Source: CAVPRW01 sp046727435 [NCBI: bacterium]
Lineage (GTDB): Bacteria; Tectomicrobia; Entotheonellia; J063
Assembly: GCA_046727435.1 (NCBI GenBank)
Contig: JBKPCR010000503.1
Location: forward strand, 1-12,039
Reading direction: 5' to 3'
Length of the DNA stretch: 12,039 nucleotides
Below are positions 1 to 6,573 of this stretch, one piece after another. The notes below the pieces were generated by a model. It worked only from the letters and a program-made list of their open reading frames with translations, ran no database searches and was not told where the DNA came from. Position 1 is the stretch's first letter. Every line of letters begins with the position of its first letter. The translations under genes were made by a program, and so were the position numbers.

Positions 1-582
1 ATGGCGAAGCTGCTGTATGGTGGCGGCTTAAGGCTGATGGAATGTCTGCGACTACGCGTCAAAGACCTAGACTTTGCCCAACGTCAGATCATCGTGCGCG
101 ACGGCAAAGGCATGGAAGATCGGGTCACGATGCTGCCTGAAAGTCTGATCAGCCCCCTCCAGGAACATTTATCGCACGTCAAGCGCATACATGCTCAAGA
201 TGTGGCTCAAAAGGTTGGGCCGGTCTATTTACCGTTTGCGTTGGAACGTAAGTATCCGCATGCCGGCCGGCTCTGGATCTGGCAATACGTCTTCCCCTCC
301 GACCGTCTGTCGGAGGACCCGCGGACGGGGATCATGCGCCGCCATCACGCGAATGAGAGTGGTTTGCAGAAGGCGGTGAGCCAAGCAGGGCGTTCGGTAA
401 GGCTCAACAAACGCATCAGTTGTCATACCTTCCGACACAGTTTTGCCACGCATCTGCTGCAACAGGGCTACGACATCAGGACGGTCCAAGAACTTCTCGG
501 GCACAAAGATGTGAAGACCACCATGATTTACACGCATGTACTCAATCGAGGCGGCCTGGCTGTGCGCAGTCCGCTGGATTAG
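1..582 (+). CDS. intI: Integron integrase (IntI-type tyrosine recombinase), C-terminal part, 5' end probably outside window
   Basis: This is the catalytic domain of a tyrosine recombinase. All expected active-site residues are visible in the 193 residues read: Arg11 ([10 protein letters not shown]), Lys36 (DGKG), His142 and Arg145 (CHTFRHSF), His168 (LLGHKD) and the nucleophile Tyr177 ([11 protein letters not shown]). Residues about 83-119, from RKYPHAG through WQYVFPS to RRHH, are the extra segment that separates integron integrases from XerC/XerD. IntI proteins recombine attC sites of gene cassettes with attI. Full-length IntI is about 320-340 residues, and the N-terminal SAM-like DNA-binding domain is missing, so the ATG at base 1 is probably an internal Met. 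In most integrons the cassette array starts next to the 5' end of intI, so it would lie to the left. No attC-like site was recognised inside the window. The IntI assignment is confident; whether the gene is complete cannot be seen. Confidence 0.9.
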   Translation: MAKLLYGGGLRLMECLRLRVKDLDFAQRQIIVRDGKGMEDRVTMLPESLISPLQEHLSHVKRIHAQDVAQKVGPVYLPFALERKYPHAGRLWIWQYVFPSDRLSEDPRTGIMRRHHANESGLQKAVSQAGRSVRLNKRISCHTFRHSFATHLLQQGYDIRTVQELLGHKDVKTTMIYTHVLNRGGLAVRSPLD

Positions 583-653
583 AAGTGTTGGCGTGGCTCC
601 CATGTGCTGCGTGCGTCGGGTATAATCGTAATACTGTTGCCCACAAGACTTCG

Positions 654-682
654 TTGTCGCCGGCGCGGAGCGAGGCTAGATA
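654..682 (+). promoter_or_regulatory. Candidate sigma70-type promoter for the HpaB-like gene
   Basis: A TTGTCG box (654-659) is followed after 17 bases by TAGATA (677-682). The predicted transcription start lies about 30 bases before the ATG at 719. The -35 matches 4 of 6 consensus bases and the -10 matches 3 of 6, so alone it is weak. Support comes from similar layouts (TTGACA, 17 bases, TA-starting hexamer) before other genes in the window. A consensus TATAAT at 621-626 is an alternative -10, but no -35 precedes it at the right distance. Confidence 0.35.
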
Positions 683-718
683 TGAGGTCCGTAACGTTCA
701 CCAGGAAGGAGGCAGGGC

Positions 719-2209
719 ATGGGGTTCGACACGACTACAGCGCTGGGTGCCATGACCGGGGCGCGATACATCGAGAGTCTCAAAGACGGCCGCGAGGTCT
801 GGCTGGACGGCGAGAAGGTCCATGATGTCACCACCCACCCAGCCTTCACGGGAATGGTCCATGAATTGGCCCGGATCTACGACCTCCAACACACCGAAGT
901 GTACCGGGATCAGATGACGTTCATCCCGCCCGCGATGGGCCAGCGCTGCAGCCTGTCCTGGCTGCTGCCACGATCGCACGAAGACCTGAAAAAGAAGCGC
1001 CGCAACAGCGAGCTCTGGAACGAGCACTGTTGGGGGCAGCTTGGGCGTGGCCCCGATATCCTGGCCCCGTATATCATTACGCTGTACGACATTCGTGAGA
1101 CCCTCAGCGCCGTGCGGCACCCTCGCTGTGATTTCGGGGAGAACGTGGTGAACTACTATCATTACTGCCTAGAGCACGACCTCTTCCTCACTCACGCCCT
1201 CGGCGACCCGCAGGTGGACCGCAGCCAGCAACCCCAAAACGAGCCACGCACAGCCCAGGAAGAGGAACTGGTTCTGCACGTCGTCGAGGAGACGGAAGCC
1301 GGGGTCATTGTGCACGGGGCCAAACAGCTAGCGACCGCCGCACCCATCTCACACGAGACCTACGTCTCTCTATCGGCCACGTTCGTTCGGCGGGCCGACC
1401 CCAAATTCGTCCTGGCTTTCGCCATCTCCACCAACACCCCAGGCCTGAAAATTCTCTGCCGTGAGCCGGTCTCACAATGGGTGGGGAGCTATGGGCACCC
1501 CCTGGGCATGGTGTATGACGAGCAGGACGCGATGCTCTTCTTCGATCATGTGTTGGTGCCCTGGGAACGCGTCTTTGCGCTGTACGAGGCCTCTCTGATC
1601 TTAGAGCGGTATCAGAGTGGGGTGAACTTCATCGGTTGGGCTAATCTCTGCCGTATCCATGAGCGCATGCGCCTCATCACCGCGGTGGCCACCTTGATTG
1701 CCGAGGCCATCGGTGTCATCGAGTACCGTGAAGTGGCGGCCAAGCTCGGCGAAATGGCCACCTACGCCGAGATGTGGCGCCACGCCATGGATGGCGTCGA
1801 GCATAACGCCTTTATAACCAAGGGGGGGCTGATGTCCCTCGGTTCGATGTCCGGCATGAACATCTTCTTTGCACAGACGTCAGCGCGGATGGTCCAACTG
1901 CTGCGCGAGATCGCTGGTTCGGGCCTGATCATGCAGCCCAGCGAGAGAGACTTGGCGCACCCTGAGCTCCGGCCATATCTGGAAAAGTACATGCGCGGCA
2001 AAGATGTGGATGTGGCGTATAAGGCCCGGCTACTCCGGTTGGCCCATGACCTGGCGGTGTCCTCCTTTGGGATGCGCCAGGAACTCTACGAGTACTGGCA
2101 TGGCGGCGACCCGAACCGGAACCGTATCAATTTGCTGCGTAGTTACGACCAGCGCGACATCATCGATCGCATCAAGACATTGGTCGCACAGCCATTGGCG
2201 CATGGGTAG
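719..2209 (+). CDS. HpaB-family flavin-dependent monooxygenase (4-hydroxyphenylacetate 3-hydroxylase-like)
   Basis: This 496-residue protein has the usual length and order of the HpaB/PvcC family (group D two-component flavin monooxygenases, acyl-CoA dehydrogenase fold). Visible family features are GRGPDILAP near residues 109-117, LTHALGDPQVDRS at 157-169 with His159 at the position of the conserved substrate-site histidine, HGAKQLATAAPISHE at 199-213, and a helical C-terminal domain with GSGLIMQPSERDL. Family members use FADH2 from a separate reductase to ortho-hydroxylate phenols; relatives include the FAD/4Fe-4S 4-hydroxybutyryl-CoA dehydratases. No flavin reductase gene lies in the window. 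The exact substrate cannot be told from sequence, so no symbol is given. The start is set by a strong AGGAAGGAGG at 703-712, six bases before the ATG. The gene stands alone, with 136 bases before it and 231 after. Confidence 0.92.
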   Translation: MGFDTTTALGAMTGARYIESLKDGREVWLDGEKVHDVTTHPAFTGMVHELARIYDLQHTEVYRDQMTFIPPAMGQRCSLSWLLPRSHEDLKKKRRNSELWNEHCWGQLGRGPDILAPYIITLYDIRETLSAVRHPRCDFGENVVNYYHYCLEHDLFLTHALGDPQVDRSQQPQNEPRTAQEEELVLHVVEETEAGVIVHGAKQLATAAPISHETYVSLSATFVRRADPKFVLAFAISTNTPGLKILCREPVSQWVGSYGHPLGMVYDEQDAMLFFDHVLVPWERVFALYEASLILERYQSGVNFIGWANLCRIHERMRLITAVATLIAEAIGVIEYREVAAKLGEMATYAEMWRHAMDGVEHNAFITKGGLMSLGSMSGMNIFFAQTSARMVQLLREIAGSGLIMQPSERDLAHPELRPYLEKYMRGKDVDVAYKARLLRLAHDLAVSSFGMRQELYEYWHGGDPNRNRINLLRSYDQRDIIDRIKTLVAQPLAHG

Positions 2210-2292
2210 ACATCTCAGGGGTGCTGGGTCGAGGATACATCTCACCCCGCCGGCAACGACCAGTATCATCGCCCTGGCATTAGGGATTTTGC

Positions 2293-2321
2293 TTGACATT
2301 TCATGTATCTAGGAGTAGAGA
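2293..2321 (+). promoter_or_regulatory. Candidate promoter for the substrate-binding protein gene
   Basis: A perfect TTGACA (2293-2298) is followed after 17 bases by TAGAGA (2316-2321). The -10 is poor (3 of 6), but the box and spacing recur upstream of neighbouring genes. It predicts a leader of roughly 110 bases before the ATG at 2441 and independent transcription of this gene. Confidence 0.42.
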
Positions 2322-2422
2322 CGAGGCAGTCGTGGCTGGGGAGAATAGCCACTGAGCCGGGCACCTGGCTGATACACCCACAATGCATGTGGCGTCGGGT
2401 CTCGAAGGCGCTTGTCATCGTT

Positions 2423-2432
2423 AGGAGGAGGG
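2423..2432 (+). promoter_or_regulatory. Ribosome binding site that fixes the start of the substrate-binding protein
   Basis: AGGAGGAGGG ends eight bases before the ATG at 2441. The reading frame is open further upstream to 2303. Only the 2441 start has a strong Shine-Dalgarno, and it puts a typical signal peptide at the N-terminus, so the upstream extension is probably untranslated leader. Confidence 0.75.
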
Positions 2433-2440
2433 ATAGCATT

Positions 2441-3982
2441 ATGCGGTTGCGCTCGTGGGTTGTGTGGTTTCTCGTGGTTGCCGCCCTCACAATGGTCCTG
2501 ACGCCATGGGCTGGCGCCCAGACTCGAGCGGCTGGAGAGTTGGTCTGGGCCTGGCATGTCACCATTGCACCGTCATGGTTCGATCCGGGCGAAGTGCCGG
2601 CCCAGATCACGCCTTTTAGCCTCATCTATGCTATGCACGATGCGGTGGTCCGCGCTATGCCAGGGGAACGCATGGGCAACAGCCTAGCGGAGTCCTGGAG
2701 CGAGAGTCCGGATGGACTGGTGTATGAGTTCAAGTTGCGGCAGGGCCTGCGCTTTCACAATGGCGATCCCTGCACAGCCGATGACGTGAAATTCACCTTC
2801 GAGCGCTATAAAGGTGCGGGAGCCAGGGAGCTCAAGGACAAGGTCAAGCAGGTCGAAATCGTCGATCCCCTAACGGTGCGCTTCCAGCTGCAAGAACCCT
2901 GGCCCGACTTCATGACGTTCTATGGTACCACGGCCACGGCCGCGGGTTGGGTAGTACCCAAAAAATACCTTGAGCAGGTGGGGGATGATGGCTTCAAAAA
3001 ACACCCCGTCGGTCTCGGCCCGTTCAAGTTTGTGAGTCACACTCCAGGGGTAGAGGTCGTGCTCGAAGCCTATGAGGGATATTGGCGTAAGGTGCCCTCT
3101 GTCAAACGCATCGTCATGAAGGGGGTTCCCGAGGCCACCACGCGCCTGGCGATGCTGAAGCGTGGTGAGGCCGACCTCGCCGCCGCCCTGCAAGGGGCGG
3201 TCGCCGAAGAGGTGCAGCGCGACCCCAACCTCAAGCTCGTCGACACGCGGCATCCGTCGATCTTTTGGCTGGAATTCGCCGAGCAGTGGGAGCCGAAATC
3301 GATCTGGGCCGACATCCGCCTGCGACAAGCGGTCAATTATGCCCTCGATCGCGAAGCCATCAATCAGGCGGCCTGCTTGGGCTATTGCCCACCGGCAGGC
3401 GTCATCGTTCCCCGCCTGATGGACTACGCCCTGCAGGTCGAGCCAGCGCCGTATGATCCGGCTAAGGCCAAGCAATTGCTCGCCGAAGCCGGCTACCCGA
3501 ATGGGCTGGACGCCGGGGAGCTGGTGCCGATTCCCCCCTTCACCGATGTCTCAGAGGCCGTCGTGAACTACCTGACCGCCGCCGGCATCCGTGTCAGGAT
3601 GCGTACCATGGAACGCGCTGCCTTCCTGTCGGCCTGGCGCGAGAAGAAGCTGCGCGGGGTGTTCATGACCGCTGTGGGGGCCTCAGGCAACGCCGCCACA
3701 CGGGCGGAGGCGTTCATGTATTCCAAGGGCACGTATGCTTACGGGGGTTATCCCGACATCGATGAACTGTTCCAGCAGCAGGCGCGCGAGCGCGACCGTA
3801 CCAAGCGCGAGGCCATCCTGCACCAGATCCAACGGCTCACCATCGAGCGGGCGATGTTTGCCCCGATCATGGACTTGCGCGGGCTCCAGGGTGTGGGGCC
3901 ACGCCTAGCTGAGCATACCATCAACTCGATTCCCCTGCACCCCGGCCCAGCGGTGGAGGACATGCGACTCAAAGAGCCATAA
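2441..3982 (+). CDS. ABC transporter substrate-binding protein, family 5 (peptide/nickel/opine type)
   Basis: The 513-residue protein begins with a clear Sec signal peptide: MRLRSW, a hydrophobic stretch at residues 7-20, then a likely AGA|Q cleavage site near residue 26. The family 5 signature is at about 95-121, with YEFKLRQGLRFHNGDP followed by TADDVKFTFERYK. Other family patterns are LRQAVNYALDREAINQA and YDPAKAKQLLAEAGYPNG. Such DppA/OppA-like proteins capture peptides, metals, sugars or other small molecules in the periplasm and pass them to an ABC permease. No lipobox cysteine follows the signal, so the protein is probably soluble and periplasmic. It is an orphan here: no permease or ATPase genes flank it. 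The neighbouring monooxygenase and amidohydrolase suggest that the ligand could be a catabolic substrate, but that is inference. Confidence 0.92.
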   Translation: MRLRSWVVWFLVVAALTMVLTPWAGAQTRAAGELVWAWHVTIAPSWFDPGEVPAQITPFSLIYAMHDAVVRAMPGERMGNSLAESWSESPDGLVYEFKLRQGLRFHNGDPCTADDVKFTFERYKGAGARELKDKVKQVEIVDPLTVRFQLQEPWPDFMTFYGTTATAAGWVVPKKYLEQVGDDGFKKHPVGLGPFKFVSHTPGVEVVLEAYEGYWRKVPSVKRIVMKGVPEATTRLAMLKRGEADLAAALQGAVAEEVQRDPNLKLVDTRHPSIFWLEFAEQWEPKSIWADIRLRQAVNYALDREAINQAACLGYCPPAGVIVPRLMDYALQVEPAPYDPAKAKQLLAEAGYPNGLDAGELVPIPPFTDVSEAVVNYLTAAGIRVRMRTMERAAFLSAWREKKLRGVFMTAVGASGNAATRAEAFMYSKGTYAYGGYPDIDELFQQQARERDRTKREAILHQIQRLTIERAMFAPIMDLRGLQGVGPRLAEHTINSIPLHPGPAVEDMRLKEP

Positions 3983-4039
3983 CAGTGATGTACCTGTCGT
4001 GGCCGCGGCAGAACTTGGCGAGGCCTTGAGGCCCTATAC

Positions 4040-4068
4040 TTGACATCGGTTACGGCCTAAACTAACGT
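4040..4068 (+). promoter_or_regulatory. Candidate promoter for the amidohydrolase gene
   Basis: TTGACA (4040-4045) matches the -35 consensus fully. TAACGT (4063-4068), 17 bases downstream, is only a 3 of 6 match to a -10. The predicted leader is about 150 bases. It is the weakest -10 of the set but shares the box and spacing of its neighbours. Confidence 0.33.
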
Positions 4069-4224
4069 GCCCGTGTGCTACACGAAGGTCGCGCCGGGAG
4101 CGAGATCCCTGCACAGCGATGCTGGTCGCGTGCTAGGCGCGAGCCGTGTTGCTTTCGTGGCTGCGTCTGGCCGCCAGTGAGCACGACTTGGAAGAGGTAG
4201 AGTAGCTTCTGAAAGGAGGGTGCC

Positions 4225-4632
4225 ATGGGTTGGCTCGATCCAGCAGAACTGCAGCAATTATTGCCAGCCGAAACCTCGGCGTTTCCGTCGCCGATTCCGA
4301 CGCAATCGGTGTCCAGCGACGAATTCATGCCCGCCCCGCAGACTGCGAAGCAGCGGGAGTTCGAATCACGCGTCAAGGAGTATGGCGCCACCCTGGCGCG
4401 CCAACAGGGCATGAGCCGGCGCGCCTTTTTCACCACTGCGGCGGGGATGGCGGCGGCCTTCGTCGCCATGAACGACACTTACGGGCGGCTGTATACGGTG
4501 AGCCGCGCTGAAGCAGGCACGCCGGAGATGGCCAACGATCGCGCCAAGCAGCTGGCCGACCAGTTCATCATGGACATGCATACCCATTTCCTGCGCGACG
4601 ACACCCGCCTTGAGAACTTCGTGCGCGCGTGA
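4225..4632 (+). CDS. Tat-type amidohydrolase, N-terminal fragment (frameshifted gene)
   Basis: This is the first 135 residues of a metal-dependent hydrolase of the amidohydrolase_2 type, cut off by a TGA at 4630-4632. A twin-arginine motif SRRAFF (residues 64-69) is followed by a hydrophobic stretch TTAAGMAAAFVAMN, suggesting Tat-dependent export after cofactor loading. Unusually, it is preceded by a 63-residue hydrophilic extension. FIMDMHTHF at 114-122 supplies the first two metal ligands of the TIM barrel, His119 and His121. The start is fixed by AGGAGG at 4214-4219, five bases before the ATG. The protein continues in the +1-shifted frame directly after the stop, so this and the next entry are one gene broken by a single indel in a GCGCGCG run. 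It could be a pseudogene or a sequencing/assembly error; the frame is otherwise undamaged. Confidence 0.8.
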   Translation: MGWLDPAELQQLLPAETSAFPSPIPTQSVSSDEFMPAPQTAKQREFESRVKEYGATLARQQGMSRRAFFTTAAGMAAAFVAMNDTYGRLYTVSRAEAGTPEMANDRAKQLADQFIMDMHTHFLRDDTRLENFVRA

Positions 4633-5728
4633 GACGGTTGGCAAGGCCGGCTGGAACCCGGCATTGGCGGGGAACCCCCAAACCCTGGAGGACTTGAAGT
4701 TCGCCAACTATGTCAAGGAGATCTTCCTCGACAGCGATACCAAGGTCGCCTGTATCAGTGGCGCACCGTCCGATCTGCCGGAGGACTGGTTCCTGACCAA
4801 CGAGATGAAGGCTGAGGCGCGTGCTAAGGTCAATCAGGAAGCTGGCACGCGCCGCATGTTAGCGCACGCCATCTTCACGCCGGGCCAGCCTGGGTGGCTG
4901 GAGCAGGTCGATCGGGTGATCACCGACCTCAAGCCCGACTCGTTCAAGGGCTATACTATTGGCGATAACACCAACAAGCACCTGAGCAAGTATCCGTGGC
5001 GCATGGATGACGAGAAAGTCGTGTATCCGTTTTATGAACGGTGCGAGAAAGCCGGGATCGTCAACATTTGCGTGCACAAAGGACTGTTCTCGCCGTCGAT
5101 TGAGCAGAAGTTTCCCCACCTTCTGGCGCACTCCGATGTACGAGATGTGGGCAAGGCGGCGAAGGACTGGCCGCAATTGAATTTCATCATCTATCATTCG
5201 GGCTACCGCTTCGGTGGGGGCGGCGGGCCAGAAGAAGGGTGGATACAGTTCGAGAAAACGGGACGGGTCGAATGGGTCAGCGACCTGGCCGAGATTCCCG
5301 CCAAATACGGGGTCACCAATGTCTACGGCGACCTAGGGCAAATTTTCGCCCAGTCGACGATGGCCAACCCGCGGCTGTGCGCCGCCATGATGGGCATCCT
5401 GGTGCGTGGGCTCGGCGCTGATCACGTGTGCTGGGGGACAGATGCGATCTGGACCGGGTCGCCGCAATGGCAGATCGAAGCCCTACGTCGGCTCGAGATC
5501 CCGGAGGACATGCAGAAGCAATATGGCTTCGAGCCCCTAGGTCCGGCCGATGGGTCAGTCAAGACAGCGATTCTGGGGGGGAACAACGCCCGACTGTATA
5601 AGTATCCGATTATGCAGAAGAGTGAGCTCGCGCACGACCGCTTCGCGCAGCTTCGAGAGCTGTACGAGCAGGAAGGCGGAGGCCGCAGCAATCTCGCCTA
5701 TGGCTACATTCGCCGACGACTGGCATAA
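4610..5728 (+). CDS. Amidohydrolase (amidohydrolase_2-type TIM barrel), C-terminal fragment of the frameshifted gene
   Basis: This open frame continues the hydrolase interrupted at 4630. Its apparent TTG start at 4610 overlaps the first fragment and has no obvious ribosome binding site; true homology should begin near ARETVGKAGWNP, just after the lesion. Remaining metal and catalytic residues are visible: His156 (NICVHKGL), His196 (NFIIYHSGYRF) and Asp278 (CWGTDAIW). GGNNARLYKY near 323-332 is the usual end of the barrel. With the upstream fragment, all ligands of a His-x-His...His...His...Asp site are present, so the enzyme would be catalytically plausible if the frame were restored. The superfamily includes hydrolases and non-oxidative decarboxylases of aromatic acids; the substrate here is unknown. 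It sits downstream of an HpaB-like hydroxylase and a binding protein, which suggests catabolism of an organic compound. Confidence 0.82.
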   Translation: MRTSCARETVGKAGWNPALAGNPQTLEDLKFANYVKEIFLDSDTKVACISGAPSDLPEDWFLTNEMKAEARAKVNQEAGTRRMLAHAIFTPGQPGWLEQVDRVITDLKPDSFKGYTIGDNTNKHLSKYPWRMDDEKVVYPFYERCEKAGIVNICVHKGLFSPSIEQKFPHLLAHSDVRDVGKAAKDWPQLNFIIYHSGYRFGGGGGPEEGWIQFEKTGRVEWVSDLAEIPAKYGVTNVYGDLGQIFAQSTMANPRLCAAMMGILVRGLGADHVCWGTDAIWTGSPQWQIEALRRLEIPEDMQKQYGFEPLGPADGSVKTAILGGNNARLYKYPIMQKSELAHDRFAQLRELYEQEGGGRSNLAYGYIRRRLA

Positions 5729-5758
5729 GCGCCTGTCCAAAACCTCTCACACCCTTTA

Positions 5759-5785
5759 TTTCCCTCTCCCTTCGGGAGAGGGAAA
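5759..5785. terminator. Perfect 12-bp hairpin between convergent genes; likely bidirectional terminator or repeat-derived palindrome
   Basis: Bases 5759-5770 (TTTCCCTCTCCC) are the exact reverse complement of 5774-5785, with a three-base loop TTC. It lies 30 bases past the amidohydrolase stop and 82 bases from the stop of the convergent - strand gene, where a shared terminator is expected. No T-run follows on either strand, so classical intrinsic termination is not assured. The CCCTCTCCC/GGGAGAGGG arms resemble a widespread intergenic palindrome, half of which also appears at 10667-10688. Confidence 0.6.
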
Positions 5786-5867
5786 TGTCTCTGGAACTTG
5801 ATCCTAGTGTCTGTCCCTTTCATTAGGAAAGGCGATACCAGAAGCGTTGCAGAGCAGCGCGTGGCGC

Positions 5868-6383
5868 TTAGTTCGGCGACTCGAAGGCGAGCGTGGCGTA
5901 GCGCATGAAGATGCCGCCACGCGGCTCGGCCAATGGCCCGTTCAACACGAGCACAGCGATCACGCATTTGCTCCCCGGGACGGCGTTGTTACTCACCTCC
6001 ACCCGCTGTGAGGCGTTGATGCCAACGATGACTCCCGTCGTCCGGTCGATCTGACCGTTGACCCAGATCTCCCCATAGTTATCGATATTGGTTTCGAACC
6101 ATACCCGTGAACCAGCGACATCGACGCCATTCACGCTTGGCGGGATTTCCACGGTGATTCGGTACCAGGCAAAGGTAAAGCCCTCAGAGCGGCTGGCCCG
6201 GACATTCGAGCACACCTCCCAGCGCGAGTCGTCATAGTCCGCTTGGCGCGCCGGGCTGGCCTTAAGTTGAGCAGTGAGCCCTTCATTAGGCTCACCCGGA
6301 ACCAGACCTGGGGCCACCCTCCACTGTCCCTTGACCTTCTGACGGTCCTCAGCGGTGTTCAAGTCGAGCGCTAGTCTGGGCAT
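5868..6383 (-). CDS. Free-standing galactose-binding-like (GH2 N-terminal-like) beta-sandwich protein
   Basis: I do not recognise this 171-residue protein as a named gene. Its middle resembles the jelly-roll sugar-binding domain at the start of family 2 glycoside hydrolases: DYDDSRWEV (49-57), FAWYRITVEIP (71-81) and GEIWVNG (104-110), and it ends in a beta-rich stretch, GGIFMRYATLAFE. In GH2 enzymes this domain precedes a catalytic barrel, but here nothing follows, so it is not a hydrolase by itself. There is no signal peptide, so a cytoplasmic location is likely. The ATG at 6383 is preferred because GGGGGGA lies about seven bases upstream; a TTG at 6401 in the same frame is an alternative. 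It has its own candidate promoter (6464-6492) and lies 190 bases downstream of the luciferase-like gene on the same strand. Ligand and role are unknown. Confidence 0.75.
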   Translation of the reverse strand: MPRLALDLNTAEDRQKVKGQWRVAPGLVPGEPNEGLTAQLKASPARQADYDDSRWEVCSNVRASRSEGFTFAWYRITVEIPPSVNGVDVAGSRVWFETNIDNYGEIWVNGQIDRTTGVIVGINASQRVEVSNNAVPGSKCVIAVLVLNGPLAEPRGGIFMRYATLAFESPN

Positions 6384-6463
6384 ATGACATTCCCCCCACA
6401 ATCACCAAGTTGACATGGCTGTCTGCTGAGCGTCTTCTGAACCAAGTAGGGATCGAGGGCGTC

Positions 6464-6492
6464 AGTGTAAGGTAGCGACCGCTGGGTGTCAA
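6464..6492 (-). promoter_or_regulatory. Candidate sigma70-type promoter for the beta-sandwich gene
   Basis: On the - strand, TTGACA (complement of 6487-6492) is followed after exactly 17 bases by TACACT (complement of 6464-6469). This is the best promoter match in the window: 6 of 6 for the -35 and 4 of 6 for the -10. It would start transcription about 75 bases before the ATG at 6383 and makes that gene independent of the upstream oxidoreductase gene. Confidence 0.55.
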
Positions 6493-6573
6493 TGGGTGCC
6501 AGCACACCACTGTCCCCATTCGCGGCCGCATGCCTCCCCAGGCGCCCGATACCGTGCGGCGCTAGCCATCAGC

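Noticed and set aside
229-603. 124-residue open frame opposite the integrase
   Set aside because: It lies wholly antisense to a recognised IntI domain and its translation mirrors the complementary codons without any family pattern.
621-626. Consensus TATAAT downstream of the integrase
   Set aside because: No -35 box at 15-19 bases upstream and no extended -10 TG; the TTGTCG/TAGATA pair nearer the gene fits better.
2303-2440. 46-residue N-terminal extension of the substrate-binding protein
   Set aside because: The strong ribosome binding site at 2423-2432 and the signal peptide beginning at 2441 make the extension untranslated leader.
2870-3475. 201-residue open frame opposite the substrate-binding protein
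   Set aside because: Long antisense frames are expected in GC-rich coding DNA; the sense strand carries clear family 5 signatures.
4622-4632. Programmed frameshift in the amidohydrolase
   Set aside because: There is no slippery heptamer, upstream Shine-Dalgarno-like stimulator or downstream structure of known type; an indel in a CG run is simpler.
6410-6415. TTGACA on the + strand upstream of the beta-sandwich gene
   Set aside because: It points away from that gene and no -10-like hexamer follows at 16-18 bases; no + strand gene lies downstream.
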